Assembly (NCBI RefSeq): GCF_010093535.1
Contig: NW_022985162.1
Coordinates: 790,211 to 854,210 of the forward strand
Origin: Lindgomyces ingoldianus
Lineage: Eukaryota > Ascomycota > Dothideomycetes > Pleosporales > Lindgomycetaceae
Direction: 5' to 3'
DNA: 64,000 nt
Each line of letters begins with the position of its first letter. The first letter of the stretch is position 1. A program made the position numbers and the translations under genes. Positions 1-10,188 of the stretch are shown here, piece by piece. The notes below the pieces were generated by a model. The model saw nothing but the letters and a program-made list of their open reading frames with translations. It did not search any database and was not told the origin of the DNA.

Positions 1-1146
1 CCTGTGCGGCACCTTGCGCAAGATGCGGCAGTGTAGGATGACACGCATCACCGACCAAGGCCATGGACCCATGGACCCAAGTGCTTAACGGTGCGTGAAC
101 CCTTAACTTCCACTCACACACCTCGCCGTCAGGAACTAAATCCAGCATCCTATGGATCATAGGGCAGTAATCTCCATAGACTTGCATCATCTGGGTTTTA
201 GAGCCTTTCGTCGTATAAGTTGCATTCGTAGCTTCTGCGAAGTTCGTATCTGGTTGTGCGGTTGAGATGTTGTAAATCGTCTTGTTGGAAATGGGATAGG
301 CAATAATATGGCGCTTTTCTCCTATCCACCTTGTCACCGTGTCCGCCTCGATCAAGGCAAGGAGTTCAGGATCGTGCTTCATTTGGTCCCGAGTGAGCAT
401 GATGCGGTATGCGGCTTGGCCTGTATCCTGCACATCGGCTGTTTCACCCAATTCCTTGAGCATCGCAACTCGAGTGTTGCTTTTCACGCCATCAGCGCCG
501 AGAAGAATGTCACAGTCAACGCGATAAGGTTTGCCTTCTCGCGGTGTCACGGTAAAGCTCGGTTTTGGCGAAAATGTGACTCCGGATATAGAACTTGAGA
601 AGAAAAATGTGATGGCCTTATCCTTCTTACATCCGTGATACATACTCCCTGCTAAACTCGCTCGATGGCCGACCATATGCGGGTACCCGTATGCCTTCTG
701 TACATAGTCAAGATTCACGTGGCCAAGTTCCTTGTTGGTAGAGCCTTCTACGATGCTGGTGTCAGCGCATTGGACGGCTTCGTCAGCAATTTGCTTCCAG
801 ACACCTAGCCGGTCGAGAATTCGGGCCATGTTGGGCGCGAGTTGGATCCCAGCGCCAACAAACCCGAGGTTGGAAGCCATTTCGAAGACGGCGATGTCTG
901 TATGTCCAGCTTTGGCAAGGGCGAGAGCAGTAGCTAGGCCACCCATTCCTGAAGAAGGGTTAACCAAATGCGTTCATAGGTACTGGATGTCTGATGTTGA
1001 AGAATGAAAATAGACTTCATGTGGACGAGCAGCTTATTGGACAACGAGGTGTAAAAAAAGATGAAATGAGTCCCACCTGCTCCTACAATACATATCTTGA
1101 TAGATGTGTCCCCATTCATGGCTCGGTTCACGCCGTTGGTTGCCAT
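1..1146 (-). CDS. FAD-dependent aromatic monooxygenase, salicylate-hydroxylase-like (3' end cut by window)
   Basis: Class A flavoprotein monooxygenase that would hydroxylate an aromatic substrate using FAD and NAD(P)H; probably cytosolic, since no signal peptide is seen. Exons 1146-1077 and 948-1, joined over a 128-nt intron that falls inside the dinucleotide-binding motif: splicing gives VGAGMGGLATALALAKAG (GxGxxG). Further family marks are GHRASLAGSMYHGC after the first FAD region, DILLGADGVKS (DG motif) and VGDACHPTLPHLAQGAAQ (GD motif), in the order and spacing of salicylate hydroxylases. About 340 residues are visible; the C-terminal part lies beyond base 1. The ATG at 1146 is chosen because it opens the exon leading directly into the Rossmann motif. 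It diverges from the tannase gene across about 0.9 kb, suggesting a phenolic-ester degradation pair. The exact substrate cannot be read from sequence. Confidence 0.9.
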
Positions 1147-2036
1147 GTCGTACGAAGGAGAGCCAATTAAGTATGAATATCGTAAGTTAACGGGAATGGT
1201 GAAGGACAAGTCTTTGTAGGAGAGAATAAAAGTTTGGGTATCAATAGAATGTCAAGGGTGCCTCCCTGAGCCTTCTTATCTTTTTTTGTACGAAACCAAA
1301 ATACCGCTCAGTCGTGGTGGTGTATCTGTGTCACCGATTCCGGAAGAAGGTTTTTCAGGCTTCCAAAAAATTCGCAGTCAGCGGCGCCAGAGACATGGAT
1401 CACGGCAGCAGACCCGGCATCCTAAAATATGGCACTAAAAGTTTGGAAACATGGGCTGACTGTAATGCTTTTTCTTGGCTTCAGTCGCGGTTATTGACGC
1501 GTGGCGGAGATGTGTGAGGCTTGGGGTGTGAATGTCTGCAGATGCCGATCCCCACGGCCGGTCCCACAACCTTGCCCCGCACCTAGCACCACACAACGCT
1601 TGCAGCTGGAGCCCCACCCCGAGATATTCATCACGGCCAAACTTTGCGTTCCTGGCTGGGCTAGGTGGCTAGTCCTAGCCTCAACACCATGCCTCCTTCA
1701 TCCTCGGCGTGCAGGCTAAGAAGCAGTTGCAATTAGATGATCGATTCGAGCTGCCTTTATACTCGGGTTTAATGTGACCAGGAATGTTGCCATGTAAACT
1801 GCCGTGGCGGGGATCCTAGTACGTCATGACCAGGAAGTGAAGACGGAAGCACATCAACTTGAGGCAAGGTCTGGGTCCCCTCATTTCAAAAGTCTATCGC
1901 TCGGCCTAATAAAATTAGGATGTTTTCGTTGTTAAAAAGTATGTTTCGACATGCCCCCAAGCTTCGTGGACGACTTGTTTCTTAGCCTCATCGCGACTTG
2001 GAAGGTAGAGTAATTGTGCGAAAGCAATTGGGATTT
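1147..2036. promoter_or_regulatory. Divergent intergenic region between monooxygenase and tannase
   Basis: About 890 bp between two divergent starts, so it must hold both promoters. Short open frames here show no family resemblance. The 1550-1690 stretch is C-rich and the part after 1890 AT-rich. No operator could be identified by eye. Confidence 0.5.
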
Positions 2037-3763
2037 ATGACAATGCGGTGGGATTCTCTGCTTAGCTATGGCGCGCTCTCCGGAGCCGTGGGTGCCCTCG
2101 ATTGTTCCCCTTCTGCTATTCAGTCCACCCTCCCTGCAAATGCGAACGTCAACTTCGCGTACGTGCTCCCGGCAAATTCGACTTTTCAAGTTCCCCAGGG
2201 CGACACAGGATATCCGATTAAACCAGTCGGCCTTCCAGCTGTATGCGCTGTTTCAGTGCAGGTCTTGTCAGTCGGTAATACGACTTTTGGATTCGGCCTG
2301 TTTCTGCCTGAAAGTTGGAATGGAAGATTTCTGTACGTTGCTCTTTGGCTTGTTCTTTGGTACATACTAACTAAATCCAGGGCAGTCGGCAATGGAGGGT
2401 TTGCTGGCGGTATCAATTGGCTCGATATGGTGCGTAGACTTTTACGACCTGGCGTGCTCCCGGATTTGATATAGCTTAGGGACCCGGCACTCGATATGGC
2501 TTTGCGACAATGTCCACCGACACGGGTCACAATTCGTCCTCTGCAGATGGTGCTTGGGCATACAATCAACTAGACAAGCAGGAAAATTGGGGTCATCTTG
2601 CTATGCATGGCTCGGTCATGAATGCAAAAGCAATCACCACAGCATACTACGGAACGGCTATATCGTACAACTACTATGCTGGGTGTTCCACCGGCGGCCG
2701 TCAAGGATTGAAGGAAGCTGAGGCGTATCCGGATGATTTTGATGGTATCATTGCTGGAGCACCAGCGTGGTGGACTTCACATCTCCAACCGTGGACCGTG
2801 AAAGTAGCATTGTATAACCTTCCCGCCACCGCAGACTACCATATACCGCCTTCCCTTTTCCCAACAATTGGCGCCGAAGTGCTCAAGCAGTGCGATCCGC
2901 AAGATGGTTTGACCGACAATATCATCTCTGACCCCTATGGCTGCAATTTCAGGCCTGAGGAGTTGTTGTGTAGTGCTAATGTCACAAATGGAACAACTGC
3001 CGGATGTCTTACGTCACCTCAAATCTCCACCCTCTACAAGATCTACAGCGACTCCTTCGGGGAAAACCAAACCTCCCTCTTTCCGCACCTAAATTTCGGC
3101 AGCGAAGGTCAATGGCTTCTGCTTTCCGGAAATTCCCCTAACGCACTCGGCACTGATTTTGTTCGCTACTTCCTAGGCTTCGGCGCCGACTGGTCATTCT
3201 ATAATTTCAACGAAGGCATTCAACGCCTCGCAGATCAAGTCAACCCTGGAAACGCCACGGTAAAATTCGACCTCTCAGCTTTCTATGCTAAAGGCGGCAA
3301 AATTCTGTCCTACCACGGTATGAGCGACGGTCTGATTCCCACTGGCTCGACTCCGTACTTCTACAACCACGTCTACCGCACGCTCAAACCTAAGGGTATC
3401 GACCTTGATAACTTCTACCGCTTCTTCCTTGTCCCAGGAATGGGTCATTGTTCTGGAACTTTTCCTAACATGAATGCGCCGTGGTATTTTGCCGGGCCTA
3501 ATCAAGCGCAGGTTTTAGGACCAACTGTGTATAGCGTGCCGGGATTCATGGACAAGGAGCATGATACAATGCTGGCTATGATGGCGTGGGTGGAGAATGG
3601 AACTGCGCCGGAACAGATCGTTGGAACTAAGTATGTGAACGAGACAACGCATGACAAAGTAATGAGGCAGCGACCACTGTGTATGTATCCGAGGCAGGCG
3701 AGGTACAAGGGCACGGGTGATGAGAACGATGCAAATAGTTGGGAATGTAAGATGTTGTACTAG
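2037..3763 (+). CDS. Secreted tannase / feruloyl esterase family protein
   Basis: Serine esterase of the tannase/feruloyl esterase family, releasing gallic or hydroxycinnamic acids from plant esters outside the cell. Exons 2037-2332, 2381-2429 and 2480-3763 give 542 residues, the usual family length. The first intron (48 nt) has a textbook TACTAAC branch site. The N-terminus (MTMRWDSLLSYGALSGAVGA) is a likely signal peptide; a second ATG at 2043 is an equally possible start. The nucleophile motif GCSTGGRQG is at about residues 183-191 (Cys184, Ser185), the acid in HGMSDGLIP and the His-Cys pair in MGHCSG. Together these are the CS-D-HC arrangement of the family, with Cys184 and the Cys after the His expected to form the disulfide joining the triad. 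Many N-glycosylation sequons fit secretion. Tannase and feruloyl esterase activity cannot be told apart by eye. Confidence 0.93.
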
Positions 3764-3873
3764 TACGACATAGATAAACATAGATAACAGGATTCCGTAA
3801 CTTCAGTATTCGAGGTTTATAGGCGAGAGTTCCATGTTCATTCCAGTGTTATATTCGCCTCGGTGCCCAGAAT

Positions 3874-4344
3874 TCATAGTTGTACTGAGTCGAGTAACGG
3901 CGGCACGTTATCTACCAAATGCGCAACAATAGCATCTGGGCCATTCTTGTCTTGCAATCCTTGGGGTATCGCATGCGTCCTGATCCCTGGTCGTTCTCGT
4001 TCTGCGACCTTTCTGATCTGCTCTGCTTGCTCGGTGGACCACATCGAGGCTGAGAACTACCAAATGTAAAGATGTGGGCGGATAAGATGATCTCGTAGTA
4101 GTGCTTACCAGAATGTTCGGCTGGTGCATTTGGACCGCCGGCCCAACTTCTTCGATAGCTATATTCGTGAGAACAGCGAGGAAAAGAGGGGCAGAAAGGG
4201 AGATATACTCTCACAGTTCGCGAGATACTGAATCCAATACTGGTCTTTCAATTCCTCGATCATCCGTCCAATTAATTTTTTCGCCCGTTCTGGGGCCGTG
4301 TTCACTGTTACCAGCTTGAATGGTCCCTTGCGCGTATTATCCAT
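3874..4344 (-). CDS. Small conserved-type hypothetical protein (120 aa)
   Basis: Not assigned to a named family. Exons 4344-4215, 4158-4109 and 4056-3874 join in frame over introns of 56 and 52 nt with good borders (GTGAGA...ATAG, GTAAGC...GTAG) to give 120 residues. The product starts MDNTRKGPFKLVTVNTAPER, continues AKKLIGRMIEELKDQYWIQYL, then SIEEVGPAVQMHQPNILF, and ends with an acidic-hydrophobic tail DAIVAHLVDNVPPLLDSVQL. The alternation of strand-like and helix-like segments (KLVTVNT, then an amphipathic helix) suggests a small alpha/beta fold. No signal peptide or membrane segment is seen. It lies tail-to-tail with the tannase gene and diverges from the DUF3500 gene. Frame coherence across two introns is the main support that it is real. 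Confidence 0.6.
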
Positions 4345-5008
4345 CACGAATTGAGTATGTAAAAGTACGACCTCGCGCAGGGAGACAAAAGTATTGGCGA
4401 TCCTGCAACCCAGATTCCATATCCCAGGCCCAAGGCTCGATCCCTTTGTAAGGTGATTTATGGCGAGACTTTTCCGTCTCAACCTGTCAACTGCCATCCC
4501 CAAAACCCGAATCCGAGTCTCGGACCGCCTCATTTAACGGACTTGCAGGCATCGGGATTCGGCGTCCAGATCTGACTCCGAACGATATCGGCGCGTCGTG
4601 ATTGACATGGGTAGTGGATTTGCAGACGCATGTAAGGCGGGGTAAACAGCTCCGAGCTAGAAGGGCTCAGCGAATCGATGGCGGGGCAGTTCCGCCTGAG
4701 CAACCTTCAGCTCATGATCGGATGAGCAGGATTTTTTCTTCTTTGCATTCATTACGAAGACTGTACAATAGGCTGTCGGATTGTTGTACGAAGCGCGATA
4801 TAACGAAGCAAGACGCCGAAGTAAGTGCCGGGGAAGCAAGGCGAAACGAATTACAATCCGGTAGAAGGGGATTGAGGGATCAGGAGAGCCAAACGTGGTA
4901 AGATAGGTTTGACGATTTATAGGACCTTAGAAGCTTCATTCTACCTCTGAAACTTCGCATTACAGTCGAATCGTGGCAAAATTGCTTCAGATATTGAGCC
5001 CGTTCACG
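4345..5008. promoter_or_regulatory. Divergent intergenic region upstream of DUF3500 gene
   Basis: About 660 bp between the small hypothetical gene and the DUF3500 gene, presumably holding both promoters. No gene and no clear motif seen. Confidence 0.4.
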
Positions 5009-6350
5009 ATGGAGCCAACCACGTCCTTCCAGAAAGATTCGTCAGCTTTCAGGAAACATTTCCATGACCTTTCCACCCCGCGCTTTACGACTGCATCCAA
5101 GCAAAACGTCTACGAGTATGCAAAGTTCTTTCAAGACAATCATGCACCGCCGTGGTTATTTGAGCTCACCCAGGCATGGGCTAAGCTGTACGAGGAGCCT
5201 TTTAAAGGGGTAACGGCAGACGGGACGGTTCGAGAAGGTGTTTTCAAAGCCCAAGATGAAGGCTTGAATATTGGGAAAATAGTAGACGCGGCCCAAATTT
5301 TTTTAGGGAAACTCGATGAAGAGCAGAAAGTGAAGGTATCGTATCCAATAAACGCGCGGGAATGGCGAGGTTGGTCAAATCCAGAGATACTGCTTCGACC
5401 CTTTGGGTTGAGGCTGGAAGAGGGTAGGCATGAACAACAAAGTACATTCAACTTAGCTACCTTGATGTTAACATGTGCCAGTGCCCGAACCTACAGCACT
5501 CGCCATCCTAGCCGTCATCGAATCATCTCTCTCACCAGAAGGTTACCAAAAAGCCCTTGCCGCAATGCGGATAAACCACTTCCTCGGCGAACTCGTTAAA
5601 CTCCCACAAATCATGAACAAATACTCCTACAACTTCCTGCTCTTCGGCACACCATCGACATCCCCAGATTCACCCTGGGGCTGGCTACTTTACGGCCACC
5701 ACCTCGACCTTTCTGTATTCTTCAAAGGCCCTCAAATCGTTATATCACCGACCTTCACAGGCGCAGAACCAAACATCATCGACGAAGGAGAATGGGCGGG
5801 CACCGAAATCCTCCGTAAAGAAGGGAACCTCGGCCTTCAACTCATGCAGAGCCTCACACCGGATCAGCAGGCAAAAGCGCAAACGTACAAACTCCTCAAA
5901 GACCCCGGCATGAAGCAAACCGGCGACCTCCTCACCGACCGCTGGAACAAAGACGACCAACGCCACGTCTGTGGCGCCTTCCGCGACAACAGAATCGTTC
6001 CCTACGAAGGAATCCTCGTCTCCACCTTCACATCCCCCCAACAGTCCCTCATCCTCTCTATCGCTGAGGAAATGCTTCTCTATCTCCCCGGCCCATCCCG
6101 CAAACTCCGCCTGGAGCAAATCAAAGCGCATTTCGCCGAAACGTATTGGAGTTGGATTGGAGGATATGGAGATGACGACGCGTTCTATTTTAGAGTCCAG
6201 AGTCCAGTCGTGGTACTGGAGTTTGATCATCATTCGGGCGTGTTTTTGGCGAATACGGAGCCCATGAAGTTTCATACGCATACGATTGTGAGAACCCCGA
6301 ACGCGGGGGACTATGGGCAGGCTATTAGAGGGCCGGCGGAGAGGTTGTGA
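5009..6350 (+). CDS. DUF3500 family protein
   Basis: Exons 5009-5423 and 5482-6350 (intron of 58 nt, phase 1) give 427 residues, the usual size for DUF3500 proteins of unknown biochemical role. The C-terminal half is characteristic: SPWGWLLYGHHLDLSVF, then PTFTGAEPNIIDEGEWAG, LTPDQQAKAQ, and near the end YFRVQSPVVVLEFDHHSGVF followed by FHTHTIVRTPN. The conserved His-rich stretches (GHHLD, DHH, HTH) could form a metal or cofactor site; that is inference. No signal peptide is visible at the chosen ATG (MEPTTSFQKDSS). An in-frame GTG exists upstream but no upstream ATG. Codon use in the second exon is strongly C-ending, suggesting decent expression. Confidence 0.85.
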
Positions 6351-7939
6351 CTATAATAATTGTGGACCAGGGTGCTTAAAAAGTCTGCTTTTTGAAATGG
6401 TACGAGACTTGTTCGTGTCCTCGTGCCACCCCCTGAGTTTGAGGGCCCTTTAGTATCACTACCTGTGCCTATTTTTCTAGTCGTAGCTTAGGGGATCCTT
6501 CGAGAATGCCGTTCTCGGACGCCGACAACGACTTTGGGATCACGAGGTATAGATGTACCAATCCGATCAATGAAAGCCAGACGAAGCTACGAGTTCGTAA
6601 TTGTTGTCAGTACTGGCCCATACATATTCATCTGGCATCTGATGTCTATTTCTGCTCAGGTACGCGTTTGCACTTCCTACTATTTTCGGGAGGATCGAGA
6701 ACAAGGCGAGATTGGACGCCGTCAAGTTCTATCGTGAGAGGTAAAACTTAACCTATTGCCTTTTTGGGGGCGCCTTTTCTATATGTACCGTTGCTGGCGA
6801 TTTCCTGGAACTGTGCGTTGTGCCTGTCTACCTTTAAACCTTTTAGATGCGCCACTAACGGACCCTCTGGCGTGGTTGGTTACCTCGGTTTCGGGAGCTG
6901 TATCTTACTGCAAAATTAGTATCATATGCTTCGGGCCTCTGCATACGCATCATAGTGTGGCGGTTTATGGTGATGGCTTAAGCTACTTAAGAGGCTACTA
7001 CTACTGCAATCTAGGCGCGGGTAGAGCTACTTTAGGCAGAAAAGGAACTTGCGAAATTACAAGCGAGTATCTAGGCGTACTCAAGAGCATAGACGATACC
7101 AGATTCCCTGAGAGAAGGCTTGAGAACTTTCGATAACTCACTCTCGTTCCTGTGTATATATTAGAACATCGTTACTTACTAACTACAATAATAGAACGAC
7201 GTCAAGAACTTCTCTACATTAGTAACTGCGATTAGGACCAAATGCCGCATCATACCTACCTGCGCATTCCCGCTATATTTCTCAAATCTCAGCACACTAT
7301 CAAAAGGATAAATTACATTATTTAAGTAAAAAATCTTAGATATGAGATGGAGACGGCAAGGAGTGCGTCGAAAGGCATGGATCATCAAAAATCCAAAACC
7401 ACAAAGCTACAGTGTGTATTGCAAGTACAGGGGGGGTGATCTTCTTGCTGCAGTTATTGCATGCAACCTGTGGGTATTATGGAAAAACACGCTGAAATAG
7501 TTTGCCCGCTGACAAGTCGGCAGAGCTTCGAGCAATCGAACTGGATTGATACTTCTTAACGTGAGCAACGGCCCTACCGAATTGAAAGATAACACTCCCG
7601 GTTTGGTAAGAGAGTAGAGTTAATACACTGGACCCTTCTTAAAGTTAATCGCACCGCTTTGGTGCACGCTAGTGCCATGATGAGCAGCCTAGGCTCTATA
7701 TAGGGAGGTCGCTTTTTGGAAAGGCTACCATTAGGGAATAGAATGCCTTACTAGGGATTTTAGGTTGGCACCACGGATATCAGGGACATAATAACCATCG
7801 AAATAGTTACATGCGGCCCCAATCTGTTCGCTGGTCAGCAAATATTCGACCGACGATGGCTCCACTAAGCCATCCTCAGAGAACCGGTTTCATCTCATTT
7901 CTTAATATACGTCTGATAAATCCCCTTTCCTCTTAACCA
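6351..7939. other. Gene-poor intergenic stretch
   Basis: About 1.6 kb between the 3' ends of the DUF3500 gene and the regulator. A hydrophobic frame at 6534-6737 (…FVIVVSTGPYIFIWHLMSIS…) and a 126-codon frame at 6756-7136 are open, but neither matches a known family nor extends by splicing. They may be traces of a decayed membrane-protein gene. Nothing else is seen. Confidence 0.4.
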
Positions 7940-9890
7940 TCAGAATGATGTCGACTGCTTTCCCATCTGGCTATCATCCGTAACCAGCATACTTTGGAGC
8001 CACAGATTATCATCCATATCCAAGAACTGGCCAAGGAATTCCAGATCCAATTCATTTCCTTGCATATCCGACTCGTCCTCGACACCCCTAGGCTCAGAAC
8101 TCTCAATTGCCCGGAGATTTGCTGCATACCATTTCCTAATCTCCTTACCTAAAGGAGTAACCCTGATGAAGAACTCGGGAAGTTGGAATGGCAATTGATG
8201 TATTGTCTTTAAAGTGTTGTCCATGCTCTTTATTGAGCTATCGAGGACATCCATCATTTGTAATTCGTCCTCTACCATGCTGCCAGACCAACCTTCGCAT
8301 CGAACGGAACTCAACTGGATACCGATGGACATCGCATGGTTTGACTGAGCAAATAAATGCGATGGCAGGTCCACCAAAACTAGCGGTTGAAGAGTCATTG
8401 GGAGGAATGTGTTGTAAAGCGCCTTGATGGATGCAAGGCATTTTCGAAGAATCTCTACTCTAGCCACGGGTGACTGAAGGAAAGCCTCCTCCAGGCCAGT
8501 TTCGAATAAGCAAATCCTCGCATAACAGTACTGGAGATACAACAGCTCTGTCCATTGTCAGCACCTTCCATCTCTCTTGTAGTGTCCTCTTCACCTGTTT
8601 TAGCAGCATGAGGAATACGCTCCCAACATTCAGCCAACTCTTCATCCCAGCGGTGGACATTGAAAGTTTGCGCATCGTGCCCCCGGGACTGGCCAAATGA
8701 GTTGTACGGTGATTCTAAGAAAAGGCCTTTTGCGCGCTGGCCTTGGATAAAAGAACTTCGGTTGGATTCGAATTTATCGAAAATATACTCCAGCCGTATC
8801 ATATAGACCAAATTCTGGTCGGAAGGAATTCTGCTTGTTTCGAGGACAGCGCAGCACCTGTGGGCATATTCCGAGAAATTGAGCCCTTCTATGTTCATTG
8901 CGCACTTGGCCATACTACTTACGTCAGAAAAAGTGAGTCCGACCGAATTCTGAGCACCTACACTGAAGACAGATAGAGGCAACCGAGGAAAGCTCTTTTC
9001 TGGTCCAAATTGTGGTCTGTAAGCCCATCCATATTCACTTCGAAACCAGTCGCTGCATCCGTAGCTCGCTTCAACCGGCTCCGAGTGAAGGGTGATTTGT
9101 TAAGTTCCAGGTCGACAACCAACGACATGGCCAGGTGCATGAACATACACCTTTGGGGTGTGAGTTCGTACTGGAGGTGGTACCTGAGCACACCGAAACA
9201 TTAGCCTCATGAATTTTGGGTTCATCGAAAGCCCAAGACCCCAAGAGTGAAAATATGGACAAGTTTGAGACCCAGGGCACATCACAGGGGCCTAACCAAT
9301 ATATCATTAAAAGCAGGCCTTGTAAAAGGTCCAGCGTCTTTTCTCCCCTTTGGACGACGGATGATGCCAGGGACTCTCGACTCTTGAGCACGAGGGCGCG
9401 CTGCCTTGCCCGGTCGCGGGTACAACCGAGCATTGCAATGACTAAGGCTAGGAAAGGCTTTTCTCTCGTAAACTTGCTAAAGGAAGTAATTTCATCGGGT
9501 AGGACGACGAATGGAAAGGCTGGCGCTAATGACTTCCGGTAATGTTTAATTCCCCGGTCAACTTCGTGCTCCGTGAAGGGCAATGGTAAGGTCAGAGCTG
9601 ATTGCGAGAAAGAATCACCTGGGACCAGTTTCTCTGCGCTTCCGTGCTTTTGGACGTTTTCATCGATTTGAGTGTGTTTTCGCCGTTTTCGAGGCACTGC
9701 CACCCTCACAACACAATCTATTCCCTGGATGTTGCATCTTTTGCTGAATCAGTGGAACAGACCAATCAGAACACATCTCGAATTCGCACCTCTTGCATCT
9801 ATCAGAACCGAGATCAGGTTCGCATTTCGCCTTAGCTGCAGCGCAGCCCTGACAAGCACCTCGCTTTGGTAGGGTATAAATGGGCTGCAT
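7940..9890 (-). CDS. Zn2Cys6 fungal transcription factor (about 563 aa)
   Basis: Nuclear DNA-binding regulator. Exons 9890-9790, 9737-9297, 9183-8962, 8914-8595 and 8547-7940. The first splice reconstitutes a perfect binuclear zinc cluster: ACQGCAAAKAKC, eight residues, then CKRCNIQGIDC (CX2CX6CX8CX2CX6C), followed by a basic stretch VPRKRRKHTQ. The middle region carries features of this class: WYHLQYELTPQRCMF, MSLVVDLELNK, KRAFLGCLYLSSV and FSEYAHRCCAVLE. The intron between exons 3 and 4 (8961-8915, donor GTAGGT) removes an apparent in-frame TAG. Its acceptor is a tandem AAGTAG, so the protein may vary by one Ser. It diverges from the MFS exporter with only 298 bp between start codons, so regulation of that exporter is a reasonable inference. 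Confidence 0.88.
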
Positions 9891-10188
9891 CGAAGACGAT
9901 GATGGTGATGAGAAAGACAAAGTGGTGCCTGCTGGTGGAAAGGGATGCAATGTCACCGGCAAATTTCTTAAGCTCCGGTAATTTATTTTTGTTACTGACT
10001 ACCGAATTAGGAAATGGATCAAACCCTTTCTGAGCATAAGTGGTCCTTTCCTGTAATTGTGTTCTAATACAACGGCCAGAGCCACAATTCCCCGGTAATT
10101 TTCGATCCTTCTAAATGTTTTGCATATAAATTTGAGGCAACAAGTAAACATTCAGTCTCATCAGTCCTTTCCTTCATTTCTATCCAAG
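9891..10188. promoter_or_regulatory. Shared divergent promoter of Zn2Cys6 regulator and MFS exporter
   Basis: 298 bp separate the two ATGs. A TATA-like element (GCATATAAATTTG) lies at about 10121-10133, some 60 bp before the exporter ATG. Zn2Cys6 proteins usually bind CGG half-sites; CCGG-containing sites occur at about 9955, 9975 and 10092, but none can be proven an operator. Confidence 0.45.

Noticed and set aside
5745..6281. 178-codon minus-strand frame.
   Set aside because: Antisense shadow of the DUF3500 gene, whose codon bias keeps the opposite strand open.
8958..8960. Apparent in-frame TAG in the Zn2Cys6 regulator, first read as a nonsense mutation (or an editable stop).
   Set aside because: Taking GTAGGT as a 5' splice site removes the stop and joins LSSV directly to the conserved FSEYAHRCCAVLE segment in frame, so the gene is intact.
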